Shown: positions 43,136-53,387 of the stretch, piece by piece
Layout: each line of letters begins with the position of its first letter
How positions within the stretch are numbered: position 1 is the first letter of the stretch
NCBI RefSeq assembly: GCF_963678635.1
Contig: NC_087071.1
Location: 17,793,613-17,857,612 of the forward strand
DNA from: Symsagittifera roscoffensis
Taxonomy: Eukaryota > Xenacoelomorpha > Acoela > Convolutidae
Reading direction: 5' to 3'
Length of the DNA stretch: 64,000 nt
The notes under the pieces: generated by a model
Told to the model about the DNA's origin: nothing
Database searches by the model: none
Seen by the model: the letters and a program-made list of their open reading frames with translations, nothing else
Translations under genes and position numbers: made by a program

Positions 43136-44333
43136 TTTGTCTTTTTCTCTTCTCTTACAAGCCACGATCCCGTCCTTGTTCAGATATAAGCTTCCCTCTT
43201 TCTGCGTAAATTACCGTCTCAGAGTACGGTAACTGTCTTCCTCCAGGTCACTTTGACTGGTGTTCCATTTTCGATCCACCTTTTCAAGTTACTAGTCATG
43301 CGGTGACTTCTTTGTGCTCTTAGTAGGTCTGAGAGTCTGTATCGCGCCTTCAAGTACGTCTTCTTGACCTTCGAATGACTATTCGTTTCATCTGGCTGAT
43401 GCGTTTCATCTTCCATCTTCACGCGCCAAGTTTTCGCCAATGGCTCTGTCTCTTGTCTGAAGGGTTGAAGATCAGTCCTGACCACTTCTTTCTGCGGCAA
43501 CAAAATCATCGATCGCTATTGTTTCTAGATAATCCGCTGCGTTGTCAAAGATTGTTTCGCTACGTAGCAGGTAAAGATCACTGTCAGGGTCTTGATGCAA
43601 CTCTCTGACCACGTGTGGTTCGCTAGCTCTGACAATTCCGATCCTGTGCTCGAGTTCCTGTCTGAGTAAGTGTCAATTCCTGAATTCCTCGAGTTGTCAT
43701 CAACGGAAGAATCTGTCACTGAGCGTGTTTCTTCTTCGGGATCAGAATTATGCGCTCTGCTCATCCATCTGAACTCCCCGGACAAAATTTTATCCTCCAG
43801 TTCTTGTTCCTCACCTTGAACATTTTCTTCTACACCTGATTCCCGGACAAATTTTCTTGTCACCGGTTTTGTTGATAATTTCGCTGTTCTCATCAACAAC
43901 CTTCTCCGCGGACAAACTTTCTTTCCCCAGGTGTTGTTCAACCTCTTCGCCTTTCTGATCCTGATCCTCAAAGGTGACAGTTTTCCTTTGTGTCCCTCTC
44001 ACCTGTTCTTTGTTTGTATGGTGTACTTGTCAAGACATTTTGGGGTATCGAGGACACTAGTTGCTGAACTATTCTCCTACAATCCCTTTTATTTTCCTCG
44101 TGTTGACGTCTTGATGGCTTAATCTTTAATTTCTCAATGACTGTCAGCGATGCCATGGCTGCTGCCCATTCGGGGTCATCTCTTGTTACATCTCTCTCCC
44201 ACAATTCACCCAGCATCCGCATCACTTGCGGAGCGACGTGGACCGTTTTATCCAGCAATGACAGGCTGTTTATGTTCATACAAGAGAGTTCCTGTTGGAC
44301 CAGGTTCGAACGTAGCAACAGATCCAAAGACAC
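43136..44333 (-). pseudogene. RNase H-integrase linker of B
   Basis: Frames 43,219-43,509, 43,525-43,971 and 43,968-44,333. Starts with SLDLLLRSNLVQQELSCMNI. Acidic sequence with SGE/SAE motifs follows (KESLSAEK, DKILSGEFRWMSRA). Then comes KTYLKARYRLSDLLRAQRSH leading to integrase. It corresponds to 7,878-9,177 of E1. Function unknown. Confidence 0.6.
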
Positions 44334-45000
44334 CGGATCCTTGTTTGATTAGATTTTTTTCCCGCTGGCTTTTCCACCGGTAATTCGGGTTGTCCCGGAA
44401 TTGGATGTCCAGATTTGTTTAACCATCTCGTCAAGGGAAGCGCCTCATAAGTTTTTTTATTCAGAAACGAGAACCCTTCCTTGATTTCCGCCTGGTTGGC
44501 TTGCTTCTGGTCAAGTCTTTCATAAAACTCAGTCTTCTTGTTGAGGCTGTCAGCATTCTGGTGTTTGTCACGCATCCTGTGCTCGATTATCATGTGGTAG
44601 CCGTCTAATCTGACTATCCAACGACTAATATAGCTCTGGTCCATCGAGTGCGCCTTCAACCAAGATAACGTTCTATTGTCCACGCGTAACTTAAAGGGAG
44701 CCCTCCCTAAGTATGCGCGGTACTTTTCCACGAAAGTGACTACTGCAAACATGTCTGCTTTCGGTGCGCCATATTTCATCTCTGTATCCTTCAACACTTT
44801 ACTGCCATATGCAATAGGACAAAAAAATGTTCTCCCATTACATTCCTGCTCCTGGTGCATTATTCCTGAGATGGCCACTACTGATGCATCTGTGTCAAGA
44901 ACATACATGCCATTCTCTGTATGCATGCCCAGCACTGGCGCTTCGCACAGTTCATGCTTTATGTTCTCGAAGGCAGCTTGAGCTTCTTTCTTCGTTCCAT
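44276..45000 (-). pseudogene. RNase H domain of B
   Basis: A 219-codon frame (44,276-44,935). It opens with MYVLDTDASVVAISGIMHQE, carrying the first catalytic Asp of a gypsy RNase H. CPIAYGSKVL, MKYGAPKADMFAVVTFVEKY, LRVDNRTLSWLK and MIIEHRMRDKHQNADSL follow, then the connector FYERLDQKQANQAEIKEGF. It is the best preserved RNase H in the window. A frameshift near 44,340 separates it from the linker. Confidence 0.85.
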
Positions 45001-45059
45001 TCGAACTTCTTTCCTTTGGTTGTTGCGCATCAGTTTTTGCAAGGGGTACACCTTGTCTG

Positions 45060-45660
45060 CATATCCTTTTAAGAACTCAGTAAAAATTGGCAAACCCTAG
45101 GAAGCTCATGAGTTGTGCGTCCGTTCTGGGAGCCTTCCATGTCAACACAGCCTCCACTGCTTCCGGGTCCGGCCTCATGCCATGCCTGTCCACCATTCTT
45201 TCCAGATACTTGATTGAATCTCTAAGGATTTCACATTTCGATGGTTTGCGTTTCAAGCCTGCTCGTTTCATGCAACCAAAGACATCATCGAGCCGATCAA
45301 TTCGGTTTTCCAAGGTGGGTGTTGCTATGACTACGTCATCCACGTAACGCGTCATAAGTTTCTCATATTTCTTCGTCACTGGTCAAAGCCTGAGCCTTCA
45401 GTCTTTGAAACGTGGCCGTGGGATTGCACAAGCCGAAGGGCACCCTCGTCTACTGGTACAACCTCAATTCACATGCAAATCCGGTTTTTTCTCTATCCTT
45501 CTTCCGCAGCGGGACCTGCCAGAAGGCAGAACCCAATTCCATTGTGATGAAGAACTTAGCGTCACCAAGTTTCGAGAGGCTCTCGTCTATTCGCGGTATC
45601 GGATACGCATCTTTTATTGTCACTGAGTTCATTTAAGTCGCAACAGAACCGGAGCTGCCG
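45060..45660 (-). pseudogene. Reverse transcriptase of B
   Basis: Frames 45,450-45,632 (IPRIDESLSKLGDAKFF, ELGSAFWQVPLRKKDREKTG) and 45,077-45,379 (RYVDDVVIATPTLENRID, KPSKCEILRDSIKYLERMVD, MSFLGFANFY). The catalytic YVDD is present. Stops and a frameshift lie near 45,400 and 45,640. Parts N-terminal to 45,660 are degraded to about 45,960. Confidence 0.85.
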
Positions 45661-46008
45661 CCTTCTTCTTGGCCATGGCTACCCCATGCGCCTTCCCTAT
45701 GAGGAACGGTGCCTTCCTCTAATTCTATTTGTTGTTCGACGAAGTTGCAGCAACCGATGTCCGACTTATGTTTTGAAAATTCCGTCTTAAAACCGCATTC
45801 CGATTTGAAACCGCCCTTAATGATTCAAAATCTCCCTAACCTTTTTTCCCTCTCAAGTGTTCTATCTCGGGCAAAACCGGTTTGTCGGATTGTAGTCCAA
45901 ATGACGAGGGGCGGAAAGTTCGAGCAGCTCGACAAGCCGTCATCCGTTTCGAATTTCATCGAAAACAGTTTATTAACAGATTCAAATTCATCAATTTAAA
46001 ATTTTATC

Positions 46009-46874
46009 CTAATCAGCATGATTCCGGCAGTCTTTCACACTCTTGAAGTTTTGTGTCTCCTCATAGTCGGCTTTTATCGGTAAAGCGTAACCAAGTTTCT
46101 TTCCACGCTGGATCGTAACCGTGGTGTCCAGTGTGTTCAACAACACACTGGCACACAGCCCGTTTCGTGTTACTGAAAAACGCTGTCCCAAAATCACCGA
46201 GCTTTGACTATTTGGGTTGGGTACCAAGCAAACCTGTTTACTATCAATTAGCGAATTTAAACTTCTCTACCTAAAAATTGCTTTTACAGCTTGTCCCGGC
46301 TGTACTTTTACCTTCCTATCCAAAAAATATGGTACTTTGTTTTCATCTGTTATTATTCTTTTAATTGGTTTCTTAACATACTTCCGGTCCGGGTTTCTAA
46401 TCCTTTTTAGGCCTATGTTCAATTCAATCATCACATCGAAGTTCCGGACAAATTCACGGCCCAGGATGATTTGGTCTGAGTCGTCTAAAATCTCAACCAC
46501 CTGGAAGCTCATACAAAGATCACGTCCTCCCATGTGAAGGCCCGTTATTGGTGTCCTTCCGGCCATGTAGATTGCTCCGCGGTTGGAATTAGTTCTTCCC
46601 TCCTGAAGCCCATTCTTTTCCAAGTCTTTATTGGCGTCACGCTTACCACTGCTCCTGTATCCAGTAGTCCTGTTAGTCGAATTTTCTTCCCATTTGTGTC
46701 TAGCAGATGTGCAGTCACATCTGCCTCGTACCCTATTTGTACTGCATCTTGCTCGATCATGGCATCGTGGCCGATTCTACGGACCTTAAGTTCTTCCTGA
46801 CCCCAAAAAGATCTGCCCCATTTGGTCATTATCTGTTGTGACGTAGGTCCTAGTGTAGATACGTATCCCGTCAA
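46009..46874 (-). pseudogene. Protease of B
   Basis: Frame 46,545-46,874 carries LTGLLDTGAVVSVTPIKTW, with the retropepsin DTGA. A frameshift near 46,600 leads to 46,267-46,623 with GRTPITGLHMGGRDL and IILGREFVRNFDVMIEL. The post-protease segment is 46,009-46,227 (VPNPNSQSS, GLCASVLL, KKLGYALP). Same design as the intact ORF of E1. Confidence 0.85.
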
Positions 46875-47455
46875 CGTTCAACATCTTTTGATAAGGTCCA
46901 TAGACTTCCACGTAGCGCTCGTGGAGTTTCTTCGTTCGAGGGCCACCCGTTGTCAACAAGGCTCGCACAGCCCTCAACTCAGTGCGTGGCTCTACCAGTT
47001 TGAGATATTCTGCATATGTGTCTAAATGCATCATAGTGAACTCTGACGGTTCACTTACGTTACTGATCACCTGATGTCCCGCAACTGAAATTATTGACTG
47101 TATTCTGCTTCCTTGTGGCACCCTTCCGAAAGTCTGGCCAGAGATCACATTTAGTTTTATGCTCAAACTGCTGGGTGCTTTCGTTTCTTCAACTTCTGAT
47201 GCCTCGAAGGCGTTTAGCCTTTCCTGAATTTTCTCATTCTCTAGTTCGAAGTTCACCTTTTGTTAGATCTCCTTCGTCACCATTTCCTGCTGGACTCTAA
47301 TTAGAGCATCCCTCGCGGCTGCCCTATAATCGATCTTGAAGTCATCCGCCGCAGTCACCGGTTCCGGTTCACGTATCTCTTCCGTTACTGCCTGCATCTT
47401 CTTCGTTACCAGCTCTTGCGGTTTTTCTTCCTGCGTGCCTCTTCTTGCGGACTCA
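46786..47455 (-). pseudogene. Gag-protease connector of B
   Basis: Frames 46,786-47,256 (LNVISGQTFG, SIISVAGHQVI, FTMMHLDTYAEYL) and 47,263-47,496. This matches residues ~1-260 of the E1 ORF at 10,747-12,219. The frame runs across the B/C junction, so its first ~12 codons are antisense of C. The zinc knuckle and the rest of gag are absent. Confidence 0.65.
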
Positions 47456-47459
47456 AACC

Positions 47460-47694
47460 AATTCATCCTGGGCCGTGAATTTTTCCTGAACTTCATTGTG
47501 ATGATTTACTTGAACAACGGCCTAATAAAGATTAGAAATCCGGACCGAAAGCATGTTAAGAAACCAATTAATAGAATAATAACAGATGAAAACAAAGTAC
47601 CAATTTTTTTAGATAGGAAGGTAAAAGTACAGCCAGGACAAGCAATAAAAGCAATTTTTAGGTTGAGAAATTTAAATTTCGCTAAGTGATAGTA
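47460..47694 (+). pseudogene. Protease C-terminal fragment of C
   Basis: FILGREFFLNFIVMIYLNNG, then IRNPDRKHVKKPINRI and DRKVKVQPGQAIKAIF: the end of the retropepsin and the segment after it, matching B 46,265-46,470 in inverted orientation. The active-site part is missing. A deletion joins it to integrase at ~47,700. Confidence 0.75.
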
Positions 47695-47699
47695 AACAG

Positions 47700-48640
47700 G
47701 TTCAAGAAGAAGGCATGCGAGAAGTGGGTAACAGCATGTCTTCCAAGCCAACAGGCCAAGGATCCAAGGAAATCGCGATATCCCTTGCAGTCGATCGAGT
47801 CATCTGAATTCAATGAGGTGGTGCAGATTGACCACCAGAAAATATGTATGACAGACAGTGGTTATAATCAGGTCTTGGTCATGATAGACCACTTCATGAT
47901 GTATGCAGAGGCAGTGCCCTGCATAACTGCCTCAGCAGAAGAGACGTGCGATTGTCTAATCAATACGTGGATAGCGAGACATGGTTGTCCGATGACAATT
48001 CAATCGCATAACGGAACAGCTTTCGTGGGAGAACTGACGAAAGAGCTCATGAGACGCTCATAGGTGGCTCAAGCTCACTCCACGACATACCATCCCCAGA
48101 CGAATGGCTTAGTTGAAAGACAAAATCGGACGTTCGTGTCGATGCTGAGGGTATATTGTTCCAGGTACCTGACCGATTGGGACTTATACCTTCCACAGGT
48201 GATGGGAGCTTACACTAGCACGCAACACTCCACCATCGGAGTTAGTCCATATATGATGTTAACCGGACACGAGAAGTCTTTGCCCTTCACTTTCTTTTAC
48301 CCAGAGTATGAAGGGAAGAAAACATCACCACAAGTCTACGTAAGTGTTGTGATTAGACTTCAAAAAGAGCTAAACGACTTGTATAGACGGAACAATCAGC
48401 AGGCACAGGCAAGGCAGAGGAAAAGTTTCGATAAAAAAGCAGCTGGTGCAAAAGCTTACTCGGTAGGAGACTGCGTATTGGTATTTCAAAATGTTACACC
48501 ACCGAAAGGAACGAAAAGCTCCTAAAGAAGTGGAGGGGACCCTTCATGATTACAGAAGTGCACCAATAGGGACGTTTTTATAGACTGAGTACCGGCCGAG
48601 CCGATCACTAAGAAAACATTAAGCCACACAACCCATCGAA
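47700..48640 (+). pseudogene. Integrase of C
   Basis: Frames 47,686-48,063 and 48,064-48,525: KKACEKWVTACLPSQQAKDP (end of the zinc module; the second Cys pair is altered to CLPS), VQIDHQKICMTDSGYNQVLV, SHNGTAF where SDNG is expected (His codon 48,007-48,009), a TAG at 48,061-48,063, then HPQTNGLVERQN and LPQVMGAYTSTQHST. The C-terminal KKWRGPFMITEVH is in another frame beyond 48,525. The His and the TAG match those in B. Confidence 0.85.
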
Positions 48641-49275
48641 AGGAGACTGGTGTTTACCTGCAGACATGGAAGAGGGGGATTATCTGATGATGAACCCTGC
48701 CCGTGAGGTCAATGAAAAGGGCACCAGGAAAAAGAATGATGGGAATGAGGTCGTAGAGGAAGGGTCAAGTCCACCACTGGACTGGATCTCAACGAGGTGG
48801 TTGAAGCAGATTAGGAAACCTTACCCTGCGCAGAAGAGGACTGGCAAGACCCCGAACAGATGGAGGTCTTCAAGAATTTGGAACCAGATCTTCCGTTTAC
48901 GATACAGACTCGACAGAGTGACAGGACAAAACTCACGAGGAAATAAAATCCTTACGGAGACGAGTTGGTAGTGGACAGAACAGGTCTGAAGAAGATAGTT
49001 GAAAAATTGGTGGGTCTAGAAGAAATGACCGTATCGCAAGACATCGACATAGTCGACGACCGCAACGAGGAGTGGATCGATCACCGGTTTAAGCCCGATA
49101 TAGCAATCCTACGAATAAGACTTGACGAATCTGCGTGTCTTGGAATGGCTGAACGAAATGACGTCGGACCCAAAGAAGACCAGTGTCACTATTCCAGGTG
49201 TAGACCGTGAGAGAATGAATTACATAAAAACCGAAAAAGATGATCCTTCCTGGGCTGCACAGGAAGAGCAATGAC
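48641..49275 (+). pseudogene. Pol C-terminal extension of C
   Basis: Frames 48,666-48,971 and 48,965-49,210: MEEGDYLMMNPAREVNEKGT, DRTGLKKIVEKLVGLEEMTV, IDIVDDRNEEWIDH, ending PSWAAQEEQ before a stop at ~49,272. Acidic tail as in B and E1. No enzyme fold. Confidence 0.6.
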
Positions 49276-49399
49276 TCATTCCTGCATGCAACCTCGTTTT
49301 AATATCCTGATTTAAACACTGAAAACTTATTTGAAAAAAATTAAGAATAGCAAGAGAGACAGGTGATCTAGAAGCAGAAACAGGCGAGTATTATAAGAA

Positions 49400-49864
49400 A
49401 CCGAACATAGGGAGAGTACTAGCATAATATTGACAGATAGCGATTTTATACTTACATATAGAACATGTGCGATCACATTGGACGTGAGTTTTAAAACAGC
49501 GTTTGCAGCGGATTTTAAGAGGGAAAATAAAAACATAGAGTTTCTTTGGAAGCAAAGACCAGGAATAGGAGGCGTAGCAGCCTTGCCTCCGGCGGCGTCG
49601 CAGATACCGGGAAAGTATCAATGCTTCTTGGTGACGAGGGTATCGGAGAAGCGGCAGGTGGACCCGGAAAACCTTGTCTTGTCCTTGACGAGACTGAGGG
49701 ACTTCCTTGTGGAGAGGGAGGTGAAGGAACTCACGCTTCCAGTGTACGACCCGAACCGAGGACGACTGCATCCACGGGAGTTGTATGCACTGATACACGT
49801 ATTCTTTTCTGATACTAACATACAAGTATACATACATAAGAAATATTGTTTGAGTATAGGCTGA
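49400..49864 (+). pseudogene. Macro domain of C (OARD1/TARG1-like)
   Basis: A ~145-codon frame, the fullest macro copy. In order: DFILTYRTCAITLDVSFKTA (where the family has GDLF and the ADP-ribose-binding helix), FAADFKRENKNIEFLWKQRP, GIGGVAALPPAASQIPGKYQ, CFLVTR, PENLVLSLTRLRDFLVERE, LTLPVYDPNRGRLHPREL, and the final strand VFFSDTNIQVYIHKKY. This order and spacing match the single-domain macro hydrolase OARD1/TARG1, which removes ADP-ribose from glutamate. By ungapped comparison the catalytic Lys and Asp of TARG1 fall on Arg (CFLVTR) and Gly (DPNRG), and the usual GCG loop is DPN, so catalysis by that mechanism is unlikely; ligand binding is possible. It lies between pol and the SGNH ORF in every copy. 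An earlier start than the TTG at 49,430 cannot be ruled out. Confidence 0.72.
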
Positions 49865-50059
49865 GTTCAGGTTGCACGCAGGATGGTGTCATACTAAGTG
49901 TGTTGTATGTGTTGTGTGTGATATGTTGTGTGTTATCTGTTATGTTATTAAGACCTTGGGTACGAAGGAATTAGTGACCATGGATAACCGAATGACAACC
50001 TTAGGAATAGATCCAGATTTCAATCGACACAAACTGATACTCAAACCGAATTCAACAAG
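49865..50059. other. Spacer in C
   Basis: GT-rich (gtgttgtatgtgttgtgtgtg) sequence between the macro domain and the coiled-coil/SGNH ORF, the inverted counterpart of 40,619-40,890. No gene. Confidence 0.5.
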
Positions 50060-52263
50060 GTGGACAACTTCATTTTGAACGAGTTATTGGGCCTAGCGGA
50101 GGCATACATAGGACCGATGACAGATGCGATTTATCGTCGGCTGATGGATCGAGACTTCGCTCTGGAGGACCCCGAGGTAGTCATTTTGCTGGTCGCCTTA
50201 ATAAACATCTTAGGGCATGATAACCATTGGGACCGCCCCACGCAAGTCTTAATGGTGGTCGCATATGGAGAAAAATGAGTACTAGACCGCCCAACATGAA
50301 GGTAATGAGGTGGAGAAACGGAGCTCTCTCAGGAAGTGACTTGGCGAACTAGCCTGTTTTGGTAAGTTCCAGGACCTACCAACCAGGTGAGATACCTCTG
50401 CCAACCAAGCCTATGCCTGGTCTGAGAAGAATGCAAAAGGAGATGAACAGCGAGGCTGCCTCATCTAGTTCACAACTGAGAGCAGCTGGGCCACCAAAGA
50501 GGGCGAGAGTAGAAGAACAATTTCACGCGAACGAAACCATGCAAGACCTCAATGGAACGATAGAAGAATTGGAGAAGACCAGAGGGGAGCTAGATCAAGT
50601 GTCGAAGACTATGCTCACTGTAGTAGAAGACAGGGATATGAGGAAGAAACTATTTGAAGATTGTACCAAGAAACAGGGTCAAGAAATAGAACGCTTGAGG
50701 CAGGAATATAAAGAGCGAACGGAACGGCTGGCGTTGACGACGGTAGTGAAAAAGTGATACCTGCAAAGAATGTTCTTCGTGGGCAGTCCCCGATGGAGCT
50801 CTTGAAGCCTCGCGAACTAAATCAGAAAACGGAGTTGCGACGCCCAGCTACGACATGGAGAGTAACGATACCGGACCAAAGTGATACCCTAGGTGAAGCC
50901 GACAGGGCGGAAATTGATAGAAACAGATGGACGATTGGTCGCTAATAGGAATTCACCAGGTTCCGGCGTGACTTCACCCTATGGAAGAATAAACAACACG
51001 GGCAGAGTGGAACTCTCCCGAGAAATGACAAAGAAAACTGAAACGGAGAGTGTCATATTACTAGTGAAGACATCTAGAGCTCCTGAGAGGAAAATAAGGG
51101 AGATACCAATGAAGAAAGTGTCCCGAGTGTTTGACATGCAGAAGAACAACCAGGTAAAGAATAAATTCACAGGAGCTCCGGATGTTGATCCGCGAGCCTG
51201 CTTTAATCGATCGACTTGGAGTCCGGCGATAACATGCAACAACCGCCGCTTGGGATATCTCATTTGATACTGCGTGATACTAGTTCTCCAAAACCTGAGG
51301 ATATCTTGGATCACCACGGTGATGGCCTTTGGAGGTGCAACGACAGCCCAGCTATTTCGAATGGTGGAGCTGATGAAACCATGGAGGATCTCTAACATAA
51401 TGATCCTAATAGGGACGAACAATGTATCTAGAGGTTCAGATGAGGAAGAGGCACATTGGGAGTAGATGATGGTTTGCCTATTCTCCACTCTCTGGCAGAA
51501 ATGCAAGTGCGTGGTACTGATCGTCTGCACCGTATCAATGAGCACGAAAACATTGACATCGACCGGAAGGAGGCATAATGAAGGATTCATCAGGTGGAAC
51601 AACATACTGAGAAATCTGGCGAGTCGTAATGCTAGACGGATGATCCTTATGGACATTGAACACAAGCTGAGAGCTATAGATCAGACCAGACCAGCCACCG
51701 ATGGGATTCAATTTGATAGTATCGATGGACAAGCCTGGATGAACCGAGTCTTTCAGGAGCAACTGGATAAAATAGAAGTCGAGCTCTTTGACACGGGAGT
51801 GCTAAAGAAAGAAGAAATAACGAACGAGCCGGCAATTTCAACCTTTGTGCCCCCTAATCTAGAAACACGTCTGTGAACGGTCCCAGCTGTGACCTACAGG
51901 ACGCAAAGCTCTAGCGATCCAGGGCAAAGGACGTATGCACAGGACCAATTGGGAGAAGCGCCAGTAAAAAGAACCATTCATCCAAGGCGAAGCTTAGAAC
52001 CTGTCAATCCGACCGCGGAGACGACAAGCACCTCGAGATCAGAGACTAGATCAGAGACAACGAGTACCAGCCGAGAAGAGAGACGACCAGACCGGAGCTT
52101 TTTGATGTGGTCGAGGCCCATACCTTCTCCCTGGCATATCTACAAACAGGACCTGATGAAATTGAACCTTCAGACGGTAAGGTTTGCAGCAGATGCCAAA
52201 AGGATGTTAAATGGAGCGAGACTATCCGTCAACGGACTGTACTCGATCGCAGGCGTGGACTAG
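50060..52263 (+). pseudogene. Coiled-coil plus SGNH hydrolase ORF of C
   Basis: Frames 50,060-50,278, 50,359-50,757, 50,754-51,267, 51,274-51,465, 51,466-51,876 and 51,889-52,263. N-terminal MDNFILNELLGLAEAYIGPM with DFALEDPEVV; coiled coil TIEELEKTRGELDQVSKTML; SGNH block II VMAFGGATTAQL; block III ILIGTNNVSRG; block V DGIQFDSIDGQAWM, in which the His of DxxH is Gln. Block I is degraded (HLILRDTSS instead of HLILGDSLV), so this copy has lost both Ser and His. A TAG at 51,463-51,465 is shared with B. The Ser/Thr/Arg-rich tail ends in a TAG at 52,261; the same phase stays open beyond it. Confidence 0.72.
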
Positions 52264-53387
52264 TTGTTAGCAGCTGGCATAAACTTCAGCTCCACAACCA
52301 CCTTGAGATTTGCTGACTTAGAGGGACTGCCCTCAAACAATACAAGGGGTCCAGAAAATGCAGGACCTTTGCAAGATGTAAGACTGAATCATGATGAAGG
52401 AAATCGAGAAGAAAGGTCCGGAAGACTCTTGACAACGAGGGCACTAATAGGACAACACGTGAATAGGTTCAAGCAAATACGAGCACCCCCAGGTCACGTA
52501 AAAGATAGGGCGTACCCGAAACAGAGGACTCAAGAAGGCGATGTTTAGAGATATGGTGGAATGAAGACAATTAGGAAAGACGAGACCATATTTGCAGCGT
52601 ATGACAAATCAGAAATGAGAAAAGCAAAGAATATGATAGTCGCGAACTCAGACTTCCTACATAACTCCAAGTCTCTGTTTTGGCCTGACGTTATAATGTT
52701 GGCAGCGGTCGACCTGGACCTAATGCAGTCGGTGTCAATGGCCATCGGAGTTTAAAGACAGACCATATTCCCGATCACAACCGTATGAACCCGATCACAA
52801 TCGTATTTGACGGTATAAACGACGATCTACATAGTAGGGGTTTCCTGAGCAGACTCAGAGAGCCTACAATGGCCAAAGACGCAGTATGGCCAGCTATAAA
52901 GGATATCCTCGAATCGATGGGTGAAGTAGTGGACACCCTGAAAGAGGGGGCCTTCCCCAAGACAACGCCGAGAGCCGCGTTTGCACTGTCTCAGGGATAT
53001 GCACATATCCCGGATGGACTGAAGATTGTATACGCGATGGTGGCGTTGCTCTCGGAAGGGAAATATTATGTGATCATATCGGCCCCAAATCGCGGAATAG
53101 CGATGGAGAACCTAAGACCACTTAGGGCGGAATTACCTGCGGTGTGGTCAGACATCTCGAAAGCGATGGAAGAATTTAACAACCATTCACTACACATGTT
53201 AGTGGTAGACGAAGTACTGGGGTTGCAACTGTCCAATTTCAGCCGACAACCTAAACTGAAACCAGGAAATGACGATGACCATCGAGTAATTGTAGCGATG
53301 TCTAACGACTTATGGTTCCGAGGAATGGAAAAGAAAAAGGAAGGAGAAAGTAGAAAAAATTCCAAGGAGACGAGAGCTCACTTGTAA
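52264..53387 (+). pseudogene. Second SGNH-like block of C
   Basis: Frames 52,264-52,548 and 52,561-52,755 continue the phase of the preceding ORF past TAG codons; 52,785-53,387 (200 codons) is in another phase. Motifs: FWPDVIMLAAVDLDLMQS, then ITIVFDGINDDLHSRGF (GIND resembles SGNH block III), GLKIVYAMVALLSEGKYYVI then ISAPNR, VLGLQLSNFSRQ, and NDDDHRVIVAMSNDLWF (Asp-x-x-His, like block V). A GDS block I is not clear. The DD.H stretch is kept in D and F, so it is probably functional in the family. Assignment to the SGNH superfamily is inference from these two blocks. A 20-bp tandem duplication at 52,770-52,809 accounts for the change of phase. Confidence 0.5.

Larger units (their letters stand above)
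38450..47455 (-). mobile_element. B: gypsy-like retrotransposon relic, minus strand
   Basis: Minus-strand order: post-knuckle gag segment, protease, RT, RNase H, SGE linker, integrase, pol C-terminal extension, macro domain, coiled-coil/SGNH ORF. It is truncated at the gag side (~47,455, junction with C) and at the SGNH tail (~38,450, junction with F); no LTR is present. Its half from 38,450 to ~42,993 is a near-identical inverted copy of C 47,709-52,210 and shares specific stops with it. B keeps the RT, RNase H and protease that C has lost. Confidence 0.85.

Noticed and set aside
42638-51465. Amber (TAG) recoding in the gypsy-like elements
   Set aside because: Several in-frame TAGs recur in B and C, but TAA, TGA and frameshifts are also common, and the shared TAGs are explained by descent from one dead copy; E1 has Gln at the integrase site.
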